The notes: generated by a model from the letters alone, not told the origin. Counted from the first letter of the stretch, positions 36,391 through 46,240 are shown. The stretch is 64,000 nt of DNA from Allocoleopsis franciscana PCC 7113 (GCF_000317515.1 NC_019738.1:3250001-3314000), one strand, 5' to 3'. Numbers and translations: made by a program.

Positions 36391-36849
36391 ATGAGGGATA
36401 CTATGAATCTTGAAGATAAAGGACTTAAGGAATTATTTCAGCTTGCGAATCAAATTGGTAACAAGCAATATCACAAACTAACTCAACAAGATTTTGAAAA
36501 TTATAAAAAATATGATTATTGGCGGTATGTCAATGGCGATGGTGAGTGTGGAACGACCCAGGAAAGTAAAGATTGGGTGAGAGATAATTCAGACTGGCAC
36601 TGTCCAATCTGTGGAGAGAAATATTCTGAAAAGGGTGGTAGAACGATTGATCACAAGCTACCTCGCTCACAGTATCCCTGGTTGTCAATGGAATTCAAAA
36701 ATTTATGGGTAATTTGCCAATTATGTAACAAAGAAAAGGGTGAGATGCATTGGTACGAGTATGAACACTATATGTTCGTTCACCATCCGGAGCTTTATCT
36801 TGATGTGAAGGCTGCACGTCCTAGCCAATTACTCCAGCGCGATCGCTAA
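36391..36849 (+). CDS. HNH endonuclease
   Basis: 152-residue nuclease, with possible starts at 36391 or 36403 (MNLEDKGLKEL). The ~65-residue helical head is followed by a zinc-ribbon HNH fold. The zinc Cys pairs are C71-x2-C74 (HCPICGEKY) and C109-x2-C112 (CQLC), the catalytic DH is at 87-88 (TIDHKLPRS) and the N is at 104 (FKNLW). This is an intact HNH of the restriction/homing type. It sits between a frameshifted coiled-coil gene and a decayed xisI, a setting that suggests a mobile or defence island. The target is unknown. Confidence 0.88.
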   Translation: MRDTMNLEDKGLKELFQLANQIGNKQYHKLTQQDFENYKKYDYWRYVNGDGECGTTQESKDWVRDNSDWHCPICGEKYSEKGGRTIDHKLPRSQYPWLSMEFKNLWVICQLCNKEKGEMHWYEYEHYMFVHHPELYLDVKAARPSQLLQRDR

Positions 36850-36993
36850 TCGCCATAGGCTGGGTTTATGATGACACTGAGGAGGGGGTTGCTACCGATT
36901 TACTAGAAGCAGGCGTTTCCAAAGAAGATATATATAATACTTGGTTTTCGCCATCCCAAAGTGCATCAGCATACAGGCTTTGCCGTAGCTTGA
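36850..36993 (+). pseudogene. XisI-family remnant, frameshifted
   Basis: Only the C-terminal part survives. WVYDDTEEGVATDLLEAGV and SKEDI match the conserved end of XisI, the small protein associated with excision of fdxN-type elements in heterocyst-forming cyanobacteria and widespread as XisH/XisI pairs. After GAAGATATATATAATA a one-base shift is needed. The reading then continues GFRHPKVHQHTGFAVA and stops at 36991-36993, which is the canonical XisI ending. No start codon and no xisH are present. Confidence 0.72.
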
Positions 36994-37125
36994 TTGCAGG
37001 AAAACAAGAATAGAGCGATCGCATCTTGACACTATCCTCTCAAAATGAAAGCATTAAAGAATAATATCCAGTCTGGGCAGAGCAAAAAATCATTTGGAGG
37101 TTCCCAAATGGAAAAAATTCTTGAC

Positions 37126-37785
37126 TTAGGGCAGAACCTCTCTAAGTCTTGCCCGAAATAACCGTACAGATGCTCTCTGCCCAATCGTTTTACTTTGTTC
37201 AATAAAGCCTGGGATTTCTGCAATAGGGATGAAGGGAAAAGCTAAACTTTTATCCGTTGGCTGGTATTCTCCATCTACCAATTGATAAACCTGTAAACTC
37301 TGCTTGCTATATCTCCAAAGTTCAGGAACCCCCAGTGCGGCATAAATATTGAATTTATTTAAAGAAGAATGGGTATAGTCTGACTCCACAACTAAATCGG
37401 GTGGTGGAACATTGGGTAACTTAATTTCTTTACCTCTAACTTGCGATTCATTCTGAATATAGAAACAAGTATCAGGTTCTACAGCACGAGTTAAGTCTTC
37501 CCGTTCCAGAGTCAAGGAACCCAACTGTCTAATCTCGATTTCTAGCTCATCCGCAGTAGCTGTAACAAACTCCGCTATCAATATTTTGGGTTCTTCGTGT
37601 TGTTCGTATGGAACCATAATTTCTAACATTCCCTGGTCATAGGCAATTCTACAAGAGCGGTCTTCTCCGATATCCGCCATTAATGCCTTGAAGGTTTGCC
37701 AACTGACACCTCTCAAAACGACTCTTGCTTCTGCGGGAACTGACGCTTGGGGAAAAGTAGATGGAGTTGCTGTTTGTGCGTTCAT
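37126..37785 (-). CDS. Uma2 family endonuclease-fold protein
   Basis: 219-residue member of the Uma2 (DUF820) family, a PD-(D/E)XK-like fold very abundant in cyanobacteria and of unknown biological role. The core shows PPDLVVESDYTHSS followed by KFNIYAALGVPELWRYSKQ, the usual end of the domain. The N-terminus has the WQTFKALMADIG...RIAYDQGMLEIMVPYEQHE pattern. Acidic residues D and E of the presumed site are present. It is transcribed alone, divergent from metH across 93 bp. Confidence 0.87.
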   Translation of the reverse strand: MNAQTATPSTFPQASVPAEARVVLRGVSWQTFKALMADIGEDRSCRIAYDQGMLEIMVPYEQHEEPKILIAEFVTATADELEIEIRQLGSLTLEREDLTRAVEPDTCFYIQNESQVRGKEIKLPNVPPPDLVVESDYTHSSLNKFNIYAALGVPELWRYSKQSLQVYQLVDGEYQPTDKSLAFPFIPIAEIPGFIEQSKTIGQRASVRLFRARLREVLP

Positions 37786-37878
37786 CGTCTTTTATGCTCC
37801 CAACCTCTATAATTTTTGCAAATATAGATTAAGCTAATCATCCACAGCCTATCTCAAATCCCTATTTAGAAGCCGTCT

Positions 37879-40800
37879 ATGAACAGCCCCTTCCTGACTC
37901 GCCTCCATAGCCCGGAACGTCCTGTCATCGTCTTCGATGGCGCAATGGGAAGTTCTCTGCAAACACAAAACCTCACGGCTGAAGACTTTGGGGGGGCGCA
38001 CTACGAAGGCTGTAACGAGTACCTCGTTGTCACCAAACCCGAAGCGGTGGAGAAAGTGCATCGAGGCTTTCTGGAAGCTGGAGCGGATGTGATTGAGACG
38101 GATACCTTTGGCGGTGCGTCGATTGTACTCGCCGAGTATGACCTGGCAGACCAAGCGTATAGTTTGAATAAGACAGCAGCCGAACTGGCAAAGCGCGTAG
38201 CGGCTGAATACTCCACACCAGAGAAACCCCGTTTTGTTGCCGGTTCAATCGGGCCAACCACCAAACTGCCGACGCTGGGGCATATTGACTTCGACACCCT
38301 GCAAGCCTCCTTTGCCGAACAAGCCAGGGGACTGTATGACGGTGGTGCTGACTTGTTGATTGTAGAAACCTGTCAGGATGTGCTGCAAATTAAGGCAGCG
38401 CTGAATGGGATTGAACAAGTCTTCCAAGAAAAAGGTGCACGATTGCCGTTGATGGTATCCGTGACAATGGAAGTCCAAGGTACCATGTTGCTAGGGTCAG
38501 AAATTGGTGCCGCACTCACGATTTTAGAGCGTTATCCCATTGATATTCTTGGCCTGAACTGTGCCACAGGGCCAGACCGAATGCAGGAGCATATTAAGTT
38601 CTTATGTGAACATTCGCCCTTTGTTGTCTCCTGTATTCCCAATGCTGGACTACCGGAAAACGTCGGGGGACACGCCCACTACAAGCTGACGCCGATGGAA
38701 CTGCGGATGGCGTTGATGCATTTTGTAGAAGACATGGGTGTGCAAGTGATTGGCGGCTGTTGTGGTACGCGCCCCGACCATATTCAACAATTAGCAGAAA
38801 TTGGCAAAACCCTGAAGCCGAAAGAGCGACATCCTGAGTTTGAGCCATCGGCAGCATCAATTTACAGTGCTCAACCTTATGAGCAGGATAACTCGTTCCT
38901 AATTGTGGGTGAGCGCATTAATCCCAGTGGTTCTAAGAAGTGCCGCGAGTTGTTAATTGCTGAAGACTGGGATGGATTGGTGTCTTTAGCCAAGGCGCAA
39001 GTCCGGGAAGGTGCCCATGTCCTCGATGTCAACGTGGATTATGTGGGGCGTGACGGTGAGCGGGATATGCACGAATTGGTGTCGCGTTTGGTAACCAATG
39101 TGACACTCCCCCTGATGTTGGACTCCACAGAATGGCAAAAGATGGAGGCGGGACTAAAGGTTGCGGGGGGTAAGTGTTTGCTGAACTCCACGAACTATGA
39201 GGATGGGGAAGAACGTTTCTTCCAGGTGCTGGAGTTAGCGAAGAAGTACGGTGCGGGTGTTGTGATTGGCACCATTGATGAAGAAGGGATGGCACGGGCA
39301 GCAGACAAGAAGTTTGCGATCGCACAACGCGCCTATCGCCAAGCGGTAGAATATGGCATTCCCCCCTACGAAATCTTCTTTGATACCCTCGCTTTACCCA
39401 TTTCTACTGGTATCGAAGAAGATAGAGCCAATGGTAAAGCCACGATTGAAGCCATTCGCCGCATCCGGGAAGAGTTGCCAGGATGTCACATGATGCTGGG
39501 CGTTTCTAATATCTCCTTCGGATTGAACCCAGCGGCGCGGGTGGTACTCAATTCCATGTTTCTGCACGAAGCGATGGCAGCAGGGATGGATGCCGCGATT
39601 GTCAGCCCGAATAAGATTTTACCTTTGGCAAAAATTGAACCCGAACATCAGGAAGTCTGCCGGAAACTAATTTATGATGAACGGCAATTTGAGGGGAATG
39701 TCTGCGTTTATGACCCCTTGGCAGAGCTTACCACACTGTTTGAAGGGAAGACCACAAAGCGCGATCGCTCCCAAGATGAAAGCTTACCGGTTGAAGAACG
39801 TCTCAAGCGCCATATTATTGATGGTGAACGCATTGGTTTGGAAGAACAGTTAGCCAAAGCGTTAGAAAAGTATCCCCCCCTGGAAATCATTAATACGTTC
39901 TTATTAGATGGGATGAAAGTGGTTGGGGAACTCTTCGGTTCTGGGCAAATGCAGCTTCCTTTTGTGTTGCAATCAGCCGAAACCATGAAAGCCGCAGTGG
40001 CTTATTTAGAGCCATTCCTGGACAAAGCCGATACGGGCAATAATGCCAAAGGGAAAGTGATTATTGCCACTGTTAAAGGGGATGTTCACGACATTGGGAA
40101 AAACTTAGTTGATATCATCCTTTCTAACAACGGCTACCAGGTGATTAATTTGGGAATTAAGCAACCTGTCGATAACATTATTGATGCCTACGAACAGCAC
40201 AAAGCAGACTGCATTGCCATGAGTGGATTGCTGGTGAAATCCACGGCTTTCATGAAAGAGAATTTGGAAAAATTCAATGAACGGGGCATCACCGTACCCG
40301 TGATTTTAGGGGGAGCGGCGCTGACTCCTAAATTTGTCCATGATGATTGCCAAAATACCTATAAAGGGAAGGTTGTTTATGGCAAAGATGCCTTTTCTGA
40401 CCTCCACTTCATGGATAAATTGATGCCTGCGAAAGCGGCTAGTAAGTGGGATGATTTAAAAGGATTTTTGGATGAAATAGACGAAATTGCAACGGCAACA
40501 ACCAATGGTCATAAAGAATCTGTAACTGAAGCGAAGGAAGCCAAAGATTTGACTGAACCAGTAGTTATAGATACCCAACGTTCAGAAGCCGTTGCAATTG
40601 ATATTGAACGTCCCACGCCTCCCTTCTGGGGAACTCGGATATTGCAAGCAGAGGATATCCCATTGGAGGAGATCTTTGGGTATCTGGATTTGCAAGCGTT
40701 GATTGCTGGACAGTGGCAGTTCCGGAAGCCGAAGGAACAATCACGGGAAGAGTATGATGCGTTTTTGCAAGAGAAGGTTTATCCACTTCTAGAGGATTGG

Positions 40801-41451
40801 AAGCAGCGTATTGTTGAGGAGAAGTTGTTGCATCCTCAGGTGATTTATGGTTATTTTCCTTGTCAATCTGAGGGGAATTCACTACATATCTACAATCCGG
40901 AAGGAACGAACCACTCCAGGCAAGAGGACACAGAAAGTTTAGAGAGGAGAGAGGAGGTGGTGAGGTTTGATTTTCCTCGGCAGCGTTCTTTACGGCGTCT
41001 GTGCCTTGCTGATTTTTATGCGCCGAAGGAGTCTGGGGTGGTGGATGTGTTCCCGATGCAGGCGGTGACGGTTGGGGAGGTGGCGACAGAATATGCGAAG
41101 AAGTTGTTTGACTCCAATCAGTACACGGATTATTTGTATTTCCACGGGTTAGCGGTGCAGACGGCGGAGGCGGTGGCGGAATGGACGCACGCTCGAATTC
41201 GTCGGGAGTTGGGTTTTGGCAGTGAGGAACCGAATAATATTCGGGATATTTTGGCTCAGCGCTATCGAGGTTCCCGGTATAGTTTTGGCTATCCGGCTTG
41301 TCCAAATCTACAAGACCAGTATAAACAGTTGGAGTTGTTGGGAAGCGATCGCATTAATCTATATATGGATGAAAGCGAGCAACTATATCCGGAACAATCG
41401 ACAACGGCGATTATTGCACATCACCCAGTAGCGAAATATTTCAGCGCTTGA
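37879..41451 (+). CDS. metH: Cobalamin-dependent methionine synthase
   Basis: Transfers the methyl group of 5-methyltetrahydrofolate to homocysteine by way of methylcobalamin. All four modules are present in order. The homocysteine domain occupies about residues 10-310, with the zinc Cys pair in [10 protein letters not shown]. The pterin domain runs from about 335 ([20 protein letters not shown]). The cobalamin cap and Rossmann domain at about 650-870 includes the Co-ligating GDVHDIGKN. The activation domain that rebinds S-adenosylmethionine covers about 910-1190. The length of 1190 is usual. Two oddities are visible: a Lys/Glu-rich linker before the activation domain, and about 18 extra residues ([18 protein letters not shown], bases about 40906-40959) inside the activation domain. 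The extra residues are encoded by sequence resembling a cyanobacterial GAGGACACAGA dispersed repeat. Confidence 0.97.
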   Translation: MNSPFLTRLHSPERPVIVFDGAMGSSLQTQNLTAEDFGGAHYEGCNEYLVVTKPEAVEKVHRGFLEAGADVIETDTFGGASIVLAEYDLADQAYSLNKTAAELAKRVAAEYSTPEKPRFVAGSIGPTTKLPTLGHIDFDTLQASFAEQARGLYDGGADLLIVETCQDVLQIKAALNGIEQVFQEKGARLPLMVSVTMEVQGTMLLGSEIGAALTILERYPIDILGLNCATGPDRMQEHIKFLCEHSPFVVSCIPNAGLPENVGGHAHYKLTPMELRMALMHFVEDMGVQVIGGCCGTRPDHIQQLAEIGKTLKPKERHPEFEPSAASIYSAQPYEQDNSFLIVGERINPSGSKKCRELLIAEDWDGLVSLAKAQVREGAHVLDVNVDYVGRDGERDMHELVSRLVTNVTLPLMLDSTEWQKMEAGLKVAGGKCLLNSTNYEDGEERFFQVLELAKKYGAGVVIGTIDEEGMARAADKKFAIAQRAYRQAVEYGIPPYEIFFDTLALPISTGIEEDRANGKATIEAIRRIREELPGCHMMLGVSNISFGLNPAARVVLNSMFLHEAMAAGMDAAIVSPNKILPLAKIEPEHQEVCRKLIYDERQFEGNVCVYDPLAELTTLFEGKTTKRDRSQDESLPVEERLKRHIIDGERIGLEEQLAKALEKYPPLEIINTFLLDGMKVVGELFGSGQMQLPFVLQSAETMKAAVAYLEPFLDKADTGNNAKGKVIIATVKGDVHDIGKNLVDIILSNNGYQVINLGIKQPVDNIIDAYEQHKADCIAMSGLLVKSTAFMKENLEKFNERGITVPVILGGAALTPKFVHDDCQNTYKGKVVYGKDAFSDLHFMDKLMPAKAASKWDDLKGFLDEIDEIATATTNGHKESVTEAKEAKDLTEPVVIDTQRSEAVAIDIERPTPPFWGTRILQAEDIPLEEIFGYLDLQALIAGQWQFRKPKEQSREEYDAFLQEKVYPLLEDWKQRIVEEKLLHPQVIYGYFPCQSEGNSLHIYNPEGTNHSRQEDTESLERREEVVRFDFPRQRSLRRLCLADFYAPKESGVVDVFPMQAVTVGEVATEYAKKLFDSNQYTDYLYFHGLAVQTAEAVAEWTHARIRRELGFGSEEPNNIRDILAQRYRGSRYSFGYPACPNLQDQYKQLELLGSDRINLYMDESEQLYPEQSTTAIIAHHPVAKYFSA

Positions 41452-41464
41452 GGAGTGCTGGACT

Positions 41465-42202
41465 TCACAACTGATTTGGGTCAATCCCGCGTTCTCGCAG
41501 GAGCGCCTCTAAGGCTTGATAGCGCTGTCTTTCCTGTTCCAACTGAGTCAGCGCTTCATCTGCTCGTTGGCGTTCCTGTTCGGCACGTTGGTATTCTTGT
41601 TCAGCGCGTTGGCGTTCCTGTTCCCTCTGTTGAGCTAGTTCAACAAAGGACAGGAAGCGTTCTCCTGAGGGTCCAAAAATTTCTAGGTTGTCAGATGTTA
41701 GCTGAAACCTTATCTCCAGACGGGGACTCACCCAACCGTTCATTTCCTCAATTACCTCTAATTCCTCTCCAGAACGCAGCCAGCCTATTAACTCCACGCT
41801 ATCTGGGTCGTAAACATAGTATTCTTCTACGCCATAGCGTTTGTAGAATTGGAATTTCTGAGCCATTGCTTTGAGGCGATTGCCGGGGGATAAGATTTCA
41901 AATACTACTTGTGGCGGAATATGATCTTCTTCCCATTGCTTGTAGGAACCCCTGTCTCCTTTTGGTCTACCAAAGACAACCATTGCATCCGGTGCTTGGC
42001 GAAGCTTGTTATCTCCTTCTACGGGATACCAAAGTAAATCACCTGCGACAAATACTTCAGGGTTAGCGGCGAATAACAGTTCTAAATTTTCCTTAATAAC
42101 GACAATCCAGCGAAATTGTTTTGTGTTATCTGCCATTGGTTGACCGTCGCTATCAGGGTAGATGATGGCTGGTGCGGTATCAGTTGGCAATTGTTGTACC
42201 AT
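41465..42202 (-). CDS. Uma2 family protein with coiled-coil tail
   Basis: 245 residues. The Uma2 domain (about 1-190) contains APDAMVVFGRPKGDR, PPQVVFEILSPGNR and FYKRYGVEEYYVYDPD, the standard core. The last ~55 residues are heptad-rich repeats of REQERQRAEQEYQRAEQ type, a tail found on many cyanobacterial Uma2 proteins, ending LLRERGIDPNQL. It converges with metH (13 bp apart) and is divergent from the XRE-GTPase gene. Confidence 0.9.
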   Translation of the reverse strand: MVQQLPTDTAPAIIYPDSDGQPMADNTKQFRWIVVIKENLELLFAANPEVFVAGDLLWYPVEGDNKLRQAPDAMVVFGRPKGDRGSYKQWEEDHIPPQVVFEILSPGNRLKAMAQKFQFYKRYGVEEYYVYDPDSVELIGWLRSGEELEVIEEMNGWVSPRLEIRFQLTSDNLEIFGPSGERFLSFVELAQQREQERQRAEQEYQRAEQERQRADEALTQLEQERQRYQALEALLRERGIDPNQL

Positions 42203-42383
42203 GCTGCTGTATCTCCGCTTTGGGTCGTTGCTATATTTTAGCGATCATATGAATCGCCACACTCGACTCGACCTATTGCGATCGCAGCAGATTGCCTCAA
42301 AGTGCGCTCACCTGTTGGCATTCCTTACTACACTAATTGCTCTGTCAGGCTGTTTTCGTTACCTGAGAACAGGTCAGCCATTC

Positions 42384-42413
42384 TTGGTGAATATATGCAT
42401 AAATAACTAATAT
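42384..42413 (+). promoter_or_regulatory. Candidate promoter of the XRE-GTPase gene
   Basis: TTGGTG (42384-42389) and TAATAT (42408-42413) are 18 bp apart, a reasonable sigma70-type pair. The palindromic operator at 42435 lies just downstream, where a bound repressor would block elongation or open-complex formation. Confidence 0.4.
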
Positions 42414-42434
42414 ATTTTAGCAAATATGCTAAAG

Positions 42435-42462
42435 TAGCATTTATTGTCAAACATAAATGCTA
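42435..42462. promoter_or_regulatory. Palindromic operator upstream of XRE-GTPase gene
   Basis: TAGCATTTAT, eight spacer bases, ATAAATGCTA: a perfect 10-bp inverted repeat that ends 9 bp before the ATG. A related, smaller palindrome TAGCAAATATGCTA is at 42418-42431 and shares the TAGCA half-site. Two adjacent sites with the same half-site just ahead of a gene encoding an XRE-type helix-turn-helix strongly suggest autoregulation. No good Shine-Dalgarno precedes the ATG. Confidence 0.6.
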
Positions 42463-42471
42463 TAAACTAAC

Positions 42472-44583
42472 ATGAATATCAGCATATATGATGTTTCGGG
42501 CGACATTGGGAAGACTCTGGCTGAATTGAGAAAGGCAGCGAAAAAGAAGCAAGCGGATATAGCTGAAAGCCTCAACGTAGCTCAAAGCCATGTCTCACGC
42601 ATTGAGAAGGGGAAACTCATCCCCACTAACGAGGAGATTGAGGGATATTTGAGTGCTATTGATACGGATGAGGCACGGGATTATCTCGCGTTCTTGAAGC
42701 CTTGGGAAATTTTGAAGCGTCCCTCATTCAGGAATCCGCAGCGCGACGAGTTGTGGAAGGCAGAGACTTCTCTGCGAGAGCTAAACCAATTAATCTCTAA
42801 CGATGCACCTGATTTACTCAAAGCTCAAGCTCAGATGTATGACAAGAGGGTTCGGGAAGAGGCAGAATATTTGACTTCTCTCAAACACTCGATCGCCTAC
42901 GTGGGTTCCGTTGGTGTTGGTAAGACAACAGCAGTTTGCAAACTCACAGGGCTTATAATGCCCCAGGAAAAAAACTTTCTACGCCAAAGCATTCTTGCCG
43001 TAGGAAGTGGCAGGACAACAGTGTGCGAAGTTTGCATCCGACCTGGAGCGAAGTTCGGGATACGGGTGAAGCTTAAATCTAAAGATGAAATACACAAGTT
43101 AGTTGAGGACTTCTGCGCGGCTAAGAGAAATATCGATAAGGGAAATCAGGAAAATCAGTTAGAAGTAGTCTCTGAAGAAATGCAGCGCCTACTACTAAAT
43201 ATGGCAGGGTTGCAACCGGAGAGTTTAGCAGAGCTGATTAAACAGTGTGACAATGCAGATACTCTCCCCTTAAAGTTTTTAGAACTGCTAAAGCTCCCTG
43301 AAAGGACGCGAGAGGAAATTGAGTACGATAAAACATCTAATCAGACTGGCATCGAATGGCTTAAAGAAACCTTTAAGCTTATAAATTATGGTCGTCACAA
43401 AGAATTTTCTGTACCACAGCGGATCGATGTTATCGTTCCGGATAACGTCTTTCAGTTCTCTGACTATGAGTTAGAGATTATTGACACACAAGGTATAGAT
43501 AAAACGGCAATCCGACGTGATCTATTAGGCTACCTAAACGATCAGCGTACCCTTACTGTATTGTGTTCCCGGTTCAAAGATGCACCGGACCGAGAGATAT
43601 ATGATCTCTTAGAAAACCTGATTAAGAACGGTGCAAAAAAGACATTAAAAGAGCGTGTTCTCATTCTCGCTCTTCCGCAGAATGATGAAGCAGACAATAT
43701 GATGAATTATGCTGGCGACCCAGTAAATTCAACAGACGAGGCATATAATCTGAAACGTGAAGAAGTGCAGACTAAACTACAACCGTTACTACAAAGTATA
43801 GAAGGAATTGATATACCTATTATCTTTTTTAACGCCAAATCCGAAGAAGACAACCCCGCGAAGATAGCTAATGAGCTAATCAAGAAACTGGATAACTTAC
43901 GAGATAGCTATGTTAAGCAATTGTCAAGCACAGTCGAGGCGATCAACGTCTTGATTAAAAATCAAAAGGAACAAAATGCACGGGATGCTTACAAAGAGGT
44001 CAGCGAGTCCTTGAAGATTTTTCTCAAGGATTACCGAAACAAACCACTGCCCTTGTGGAATGTATATACGAGCCTAATAGAACAGATGGAGAAGACGCCT
44101 GCAAGTACCATACGAGCAACCATGCGCCGTAACGGAACTTGGCACAAGTTCGATGTCTATTTACATCTCGGCAATAAAGCTAGGTCGAATGCTTGGAGTG
44201 CTACTCGTCCTGCTTTCTACGGATTGAAAGAATTGGTCAAAAATATGAACCATAAACCTAAGCTAGAACCTGCGTACAATTTTTTGAGTGAAATCTTAGC
44301 AAATTGGGAGGTATGGCACGAAGAATTCTTGAAATATGCAGAACAAATTGGTGAACAAATTTTTCGACCCACACTGGTAAAATCTTATATCTGGGCAGAA
44401 TGTGCGGCTCTTGAAGGTGCAGGATTTCGAGAACAGGTCATCTGGAAGCTTAGACCGTGGTTTAAAAATCCTGAGCAACAGCACTTACACAACTTTTTAA
44501 AGAACCGCATCGAAGAAGCATGGCAAGAAAAAGTGTTGGCACAACTAGAAAAGCTCACGGATAAAGGTACAGAAGGGGACTAA
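42472..44583 (+). CDS. XRE helix-turn-helix fused to a dynamin-like P-loop GTPase
   Basis: 703 residues, no family name recognised. Residues 10-70 are an XRE/Cro helix-turn-helix (LAELRKAAKKKQADIAESL, VAQSHVSRIEKGKLIP). A large P-loop NTPase follows: G1 GSVGVGKTT at 145-153, a switch-I-like GRTTVCEV near 180-187 and the G3 motif IIDTQGID with DTQG at 338-341. The ~155 residues between switch I and G3 form a long insertion containing a helical segment. No NKxD G4 is visible; LALPQNDEA near 400 may replace it. The C-terminal ~250 residues are helical and charged, with Trp/Phe-rich ARSNAWSATRPAFYGLKELV. The order resembles dynamin-like or LeoA-type GTPases, but fusion to a DNA-binding domain is unusual. 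It could be a stress or phage sensor controlling its own transcription. Confidence 0.8.
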   Translation: MNISIYDVSGDIGKTLAELRKAAKKKQADIAESLNVAQSHVSRIEKGKLIPTNEEIEGYLSAIDTDEARDYLAFLKPWEILKRPSFRNPQRDELWKAETSLRELNQLISNDAPDLLKAQAQMYDKRVREEAEYLTSLKHSIAYVGSVGVGKTTAVCKLTGLIMPQEKNFLRQSILAVGSGRTTVCEVCIRPGAKFGIRVKLKSKDEIHKLVEDFCAAKRNIDKGNQENQLEVVSEEMQRLLLNMAGLQPESLAELIKQCDNADTLPLKFLELLKLPERTREEIEYDKTSNQTGIEWLKETFKLINYGRHKEFSVPQRIDVIVPDNVFQFSDYELEIIDTQGIDKTAIRRDLLGYLNDQRTLTVLCSRFKDAPDREIYDLLENLIKNGAKKTLKERVLILALPQNDEADNMMNYAGDPVNSTDEAYNLKREEVQTKLQPLLQSIEGIDIPIIFFNAKSEEDNPAKIANELIKKLDNLRDSYVKQLSSTVEAINVLIKNQKEQNARDAYKEVSESLKIFLKDYRNKPLPLWNVYTSLIEQMEKTPASTIRATMRRNGTWHKFDVYLHLGNKARSNAWSATRPAFYGLKELVKNMNHKPKLEPAYNFLSEILANWEVWHEEFLKYAEQIGEQIFRPTLVKSYIWAECAALEGAGFREQVIWKLRPWFKNPEQQHLHNFLKNRIEEAWQEKVLAQLEKLTDKGTEGD

Positions 44584-44742
44584 AAAAATGTGAATTAAGG
44601 AGTTAACCTAAATTAGGGTAATTAGGCTTGGCTAGATTGAACCCATTGAATCGTAGGGACGTTATGTTTACGTGCAATCGCTTTTCCCCGTTTCTCTCTA
44701 TTAAATTGAAGGTTAAAGCGATCGCATCTTCCCCTCATACCC

Positions 44743-45522
44743 CTAAACCTCATCATCCAAATCAGGTTCAACGCCAAGCGATCGCAATTGTTCTGTTAAT
44801 CTTTCTACCCGTCGTCTTTCTCGCTCAAGCTGTTGACTTTCTTGCTCAGCTCGTTGTCGTTCTCGTTCTTCAGGAGTCAGAATCCAGTTACCAGCAGCAT
44901 CATACCAACGCAACCAGACGCGATCAATTCCCTGATAAACACCTTGCCACAATCCCAAACCTAGTTGAATGTCATTCATCCACACTCGCGGTTCACTCAG
45001 TTCTAATTCTGAATAGCTACTACCGACTAACTGAAACGCCCTCAACTGATCGCTATAACGGTCAAACACAATGTAAAAGGGAACCCGCAAAATGCGCTCG
45101 TAAACTTCCCATTTCGTCGGGGGTTGATTAACTTCCCGCAAAGCTTGTCCTAAATCTTCTTTTTCAGTTCCCGGTGATAGCAGTTCGACGACGACGAAAG
45201 GATTAACCCCTTCTTGCCAAACCACATAGCTTAAGCGTAGTTCCCGTTGCTCATACAACCTAGATACGCCTAAAACTGCAAACCAGTCGGGGCGTTTATA
45301 CCAAAGAGGATGGCGAACGTTGTAGTAAAGATTTAAATCGCTGGCAACAAAGATTTCGCCTTCTGGATAGTTTGCAGGACAGAAGGTGTATCCCAGCAGT
45401 TGGGGCTGTAGTAGATGGTATTCGTCAGGCAAACCGGGTTCCTCTGGGTCTTCGCTAGGAAGATCGTACATTGTGGGCAAAACTTTTTTCGGGTCAAGAG
45501 GAGGGTCGGTTTGATACATCAT
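44743..45522 (-). CDS. Uma2 family protein with coiled-coil tail
   Basis: About 259 residues from the ATG at 45522 (MMYQTDPPLDPKKVLPTMYDLPSED). The frame is open further upstream to 45630 but would then overlap the next gene. The Uma2 domain includes LYYNVRHPLWYKRPDWFAVLGV, NPFVVVELLSPGTEKEDLG and VPFYIVFDRYSDQLRAF. The tail is a short Glu/Arg coiled coil ending LRSLGVEPDLDDEV. It is the third Uma2 gene within 9 kb. It follows the membrane protein at 45611 in the same direction and may be co-transcribed with it. Confidence 0.88.
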   Translation of the reverse strand: MMYQTDPPLDPKKVLPTMYDLPSEDPEEPGLPDEYHLLQPQLLGYTFCPANYPEGEIFVASDLNLYYNVRHPLWYKRPDWFAVLGVSRLYEQRELRLSYVVWQEGVNPFVVVELLSPGTEKEDLGQALREVNQPPTKWEVYERILRVPFYIVFDRYSDQLRAFQLVGSSYSELELSEPRVWMNDIQLGLGLWQGVYQGIDRVWLRWYDAAGNWILTPEERERQRAEQESQQLERERRRVERLTEQLRSLGVEPDLDDEV

Positions 45523-45610
45523 GCCCAACAGGGTAGCGCTGTCAACTTCATCATACAAAAAAGCACCTTGGCTAAGGTGCTCAAAGAGGAGGTAACAATC
45601 AACAGAAAAA

Positions 45611-46240
45611 TTATCGTTCTCGATACACACGAGGACTCCGAGTTCCCACTGAGGCTCCTCCCATCGATGCAGCTAAACCCAGTAACGAACCAATCACAAA
45701 AGACCACAATCCCTTCGCAGCATCTCCAGCAATATTACGCGTTTGCTGAGCTGTTACATTCGGCGGATTGTCGGGTAGATTAACGCCACCCTGTTGAACC
45801 TGATTGACAACTTCCCCAGCATTGGATGCTGCGATTCCAAAAGCTCCCGTCACCCCACTGGCTAATAACCAAGAGCCAAGTGCTAGAGTCGTTGCCCAAA
45901 GAATTGCACCATTGAGAAGCGCTGTATTGCGGTTCATTGGCCCACTGGCACGGGCGGCAACCCAACTGCCGATAAATAAGGCAATTAACAAACTAATAAT
46001 TGACCAAATTCCTACGCCCGTGCCAACGCCTGGTGCATTGGATCTCGGTGCCCCTGAACCGGATAAAAAACTGGCTCCAATCGCAGCACCTAAAGCACTC
46101 AAAATAAGTTGAGTGGCTAAAGCAACCACAAGACCTGAAATAATCGGTCCCCACCGTACACGGTCATGATATTCTACTACTTGATTCACAACGGGAGGTT
46201 CAGTTATCAAATTATCTCCCGGTCGATTGGTGTATGTCAT
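45611..46240 (-). CDS. Small glycine-rich membrane protein
   Basis: 209 residues with about four membrane helices: RWGPIISGLVVALATQLILS, VGIWSIISLLIALFIGSWVA, ALLNGAILWATTLALGSWLL and LWSFVIGSLLGLAASMGGAS. A ~30-residue Asn-rich N-terminal cytoplasmic tail (NRPGDNLITEPPVVNQ) precedes them. The RWGPIISGLVVALATQ opening and the SWVAARASG loop occur in widespread bacterial proteins of unknown function (TIGR04086-like). The C-terminus is basic. No transport or enzymatic motif is seen. Confidence 0.8.
   Translation of the reverse strand: MTYTNRPGDNLITEPPVVNQVVEYHDRVRWGPIISGLVVALATQLILSALGAAIGASFLSGSGAPRSNAPGVGTGVGIWSIISLLIALFIGSWVAARASGPMNRNTALLNGAILWATTLALGSWLLASGVTGAFGIAASNAGEVVNQVQQGGVNLPDNPPNVTAQQTRNIAGDAAKGLWSFVIGSLLGLAASMGGASVGTRSPRVYRER

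Noticed and set aside
37032-37223. 63-residue minus-strand frame
   Set aside because: Overlaps the 3' end of the Uma2 gene in another frame and lacks protein character.
40565-41305. 246-residue Pro/Ser-rich minus-strand frame
   Set aside because: Antisense of the metH activation domain; the composition is an artefact of the codon pattern.
44628-45131. 167-residue plus-strand frame
   Set aside because: Antisense shadow of the Uma2 gene at 44743-45522.
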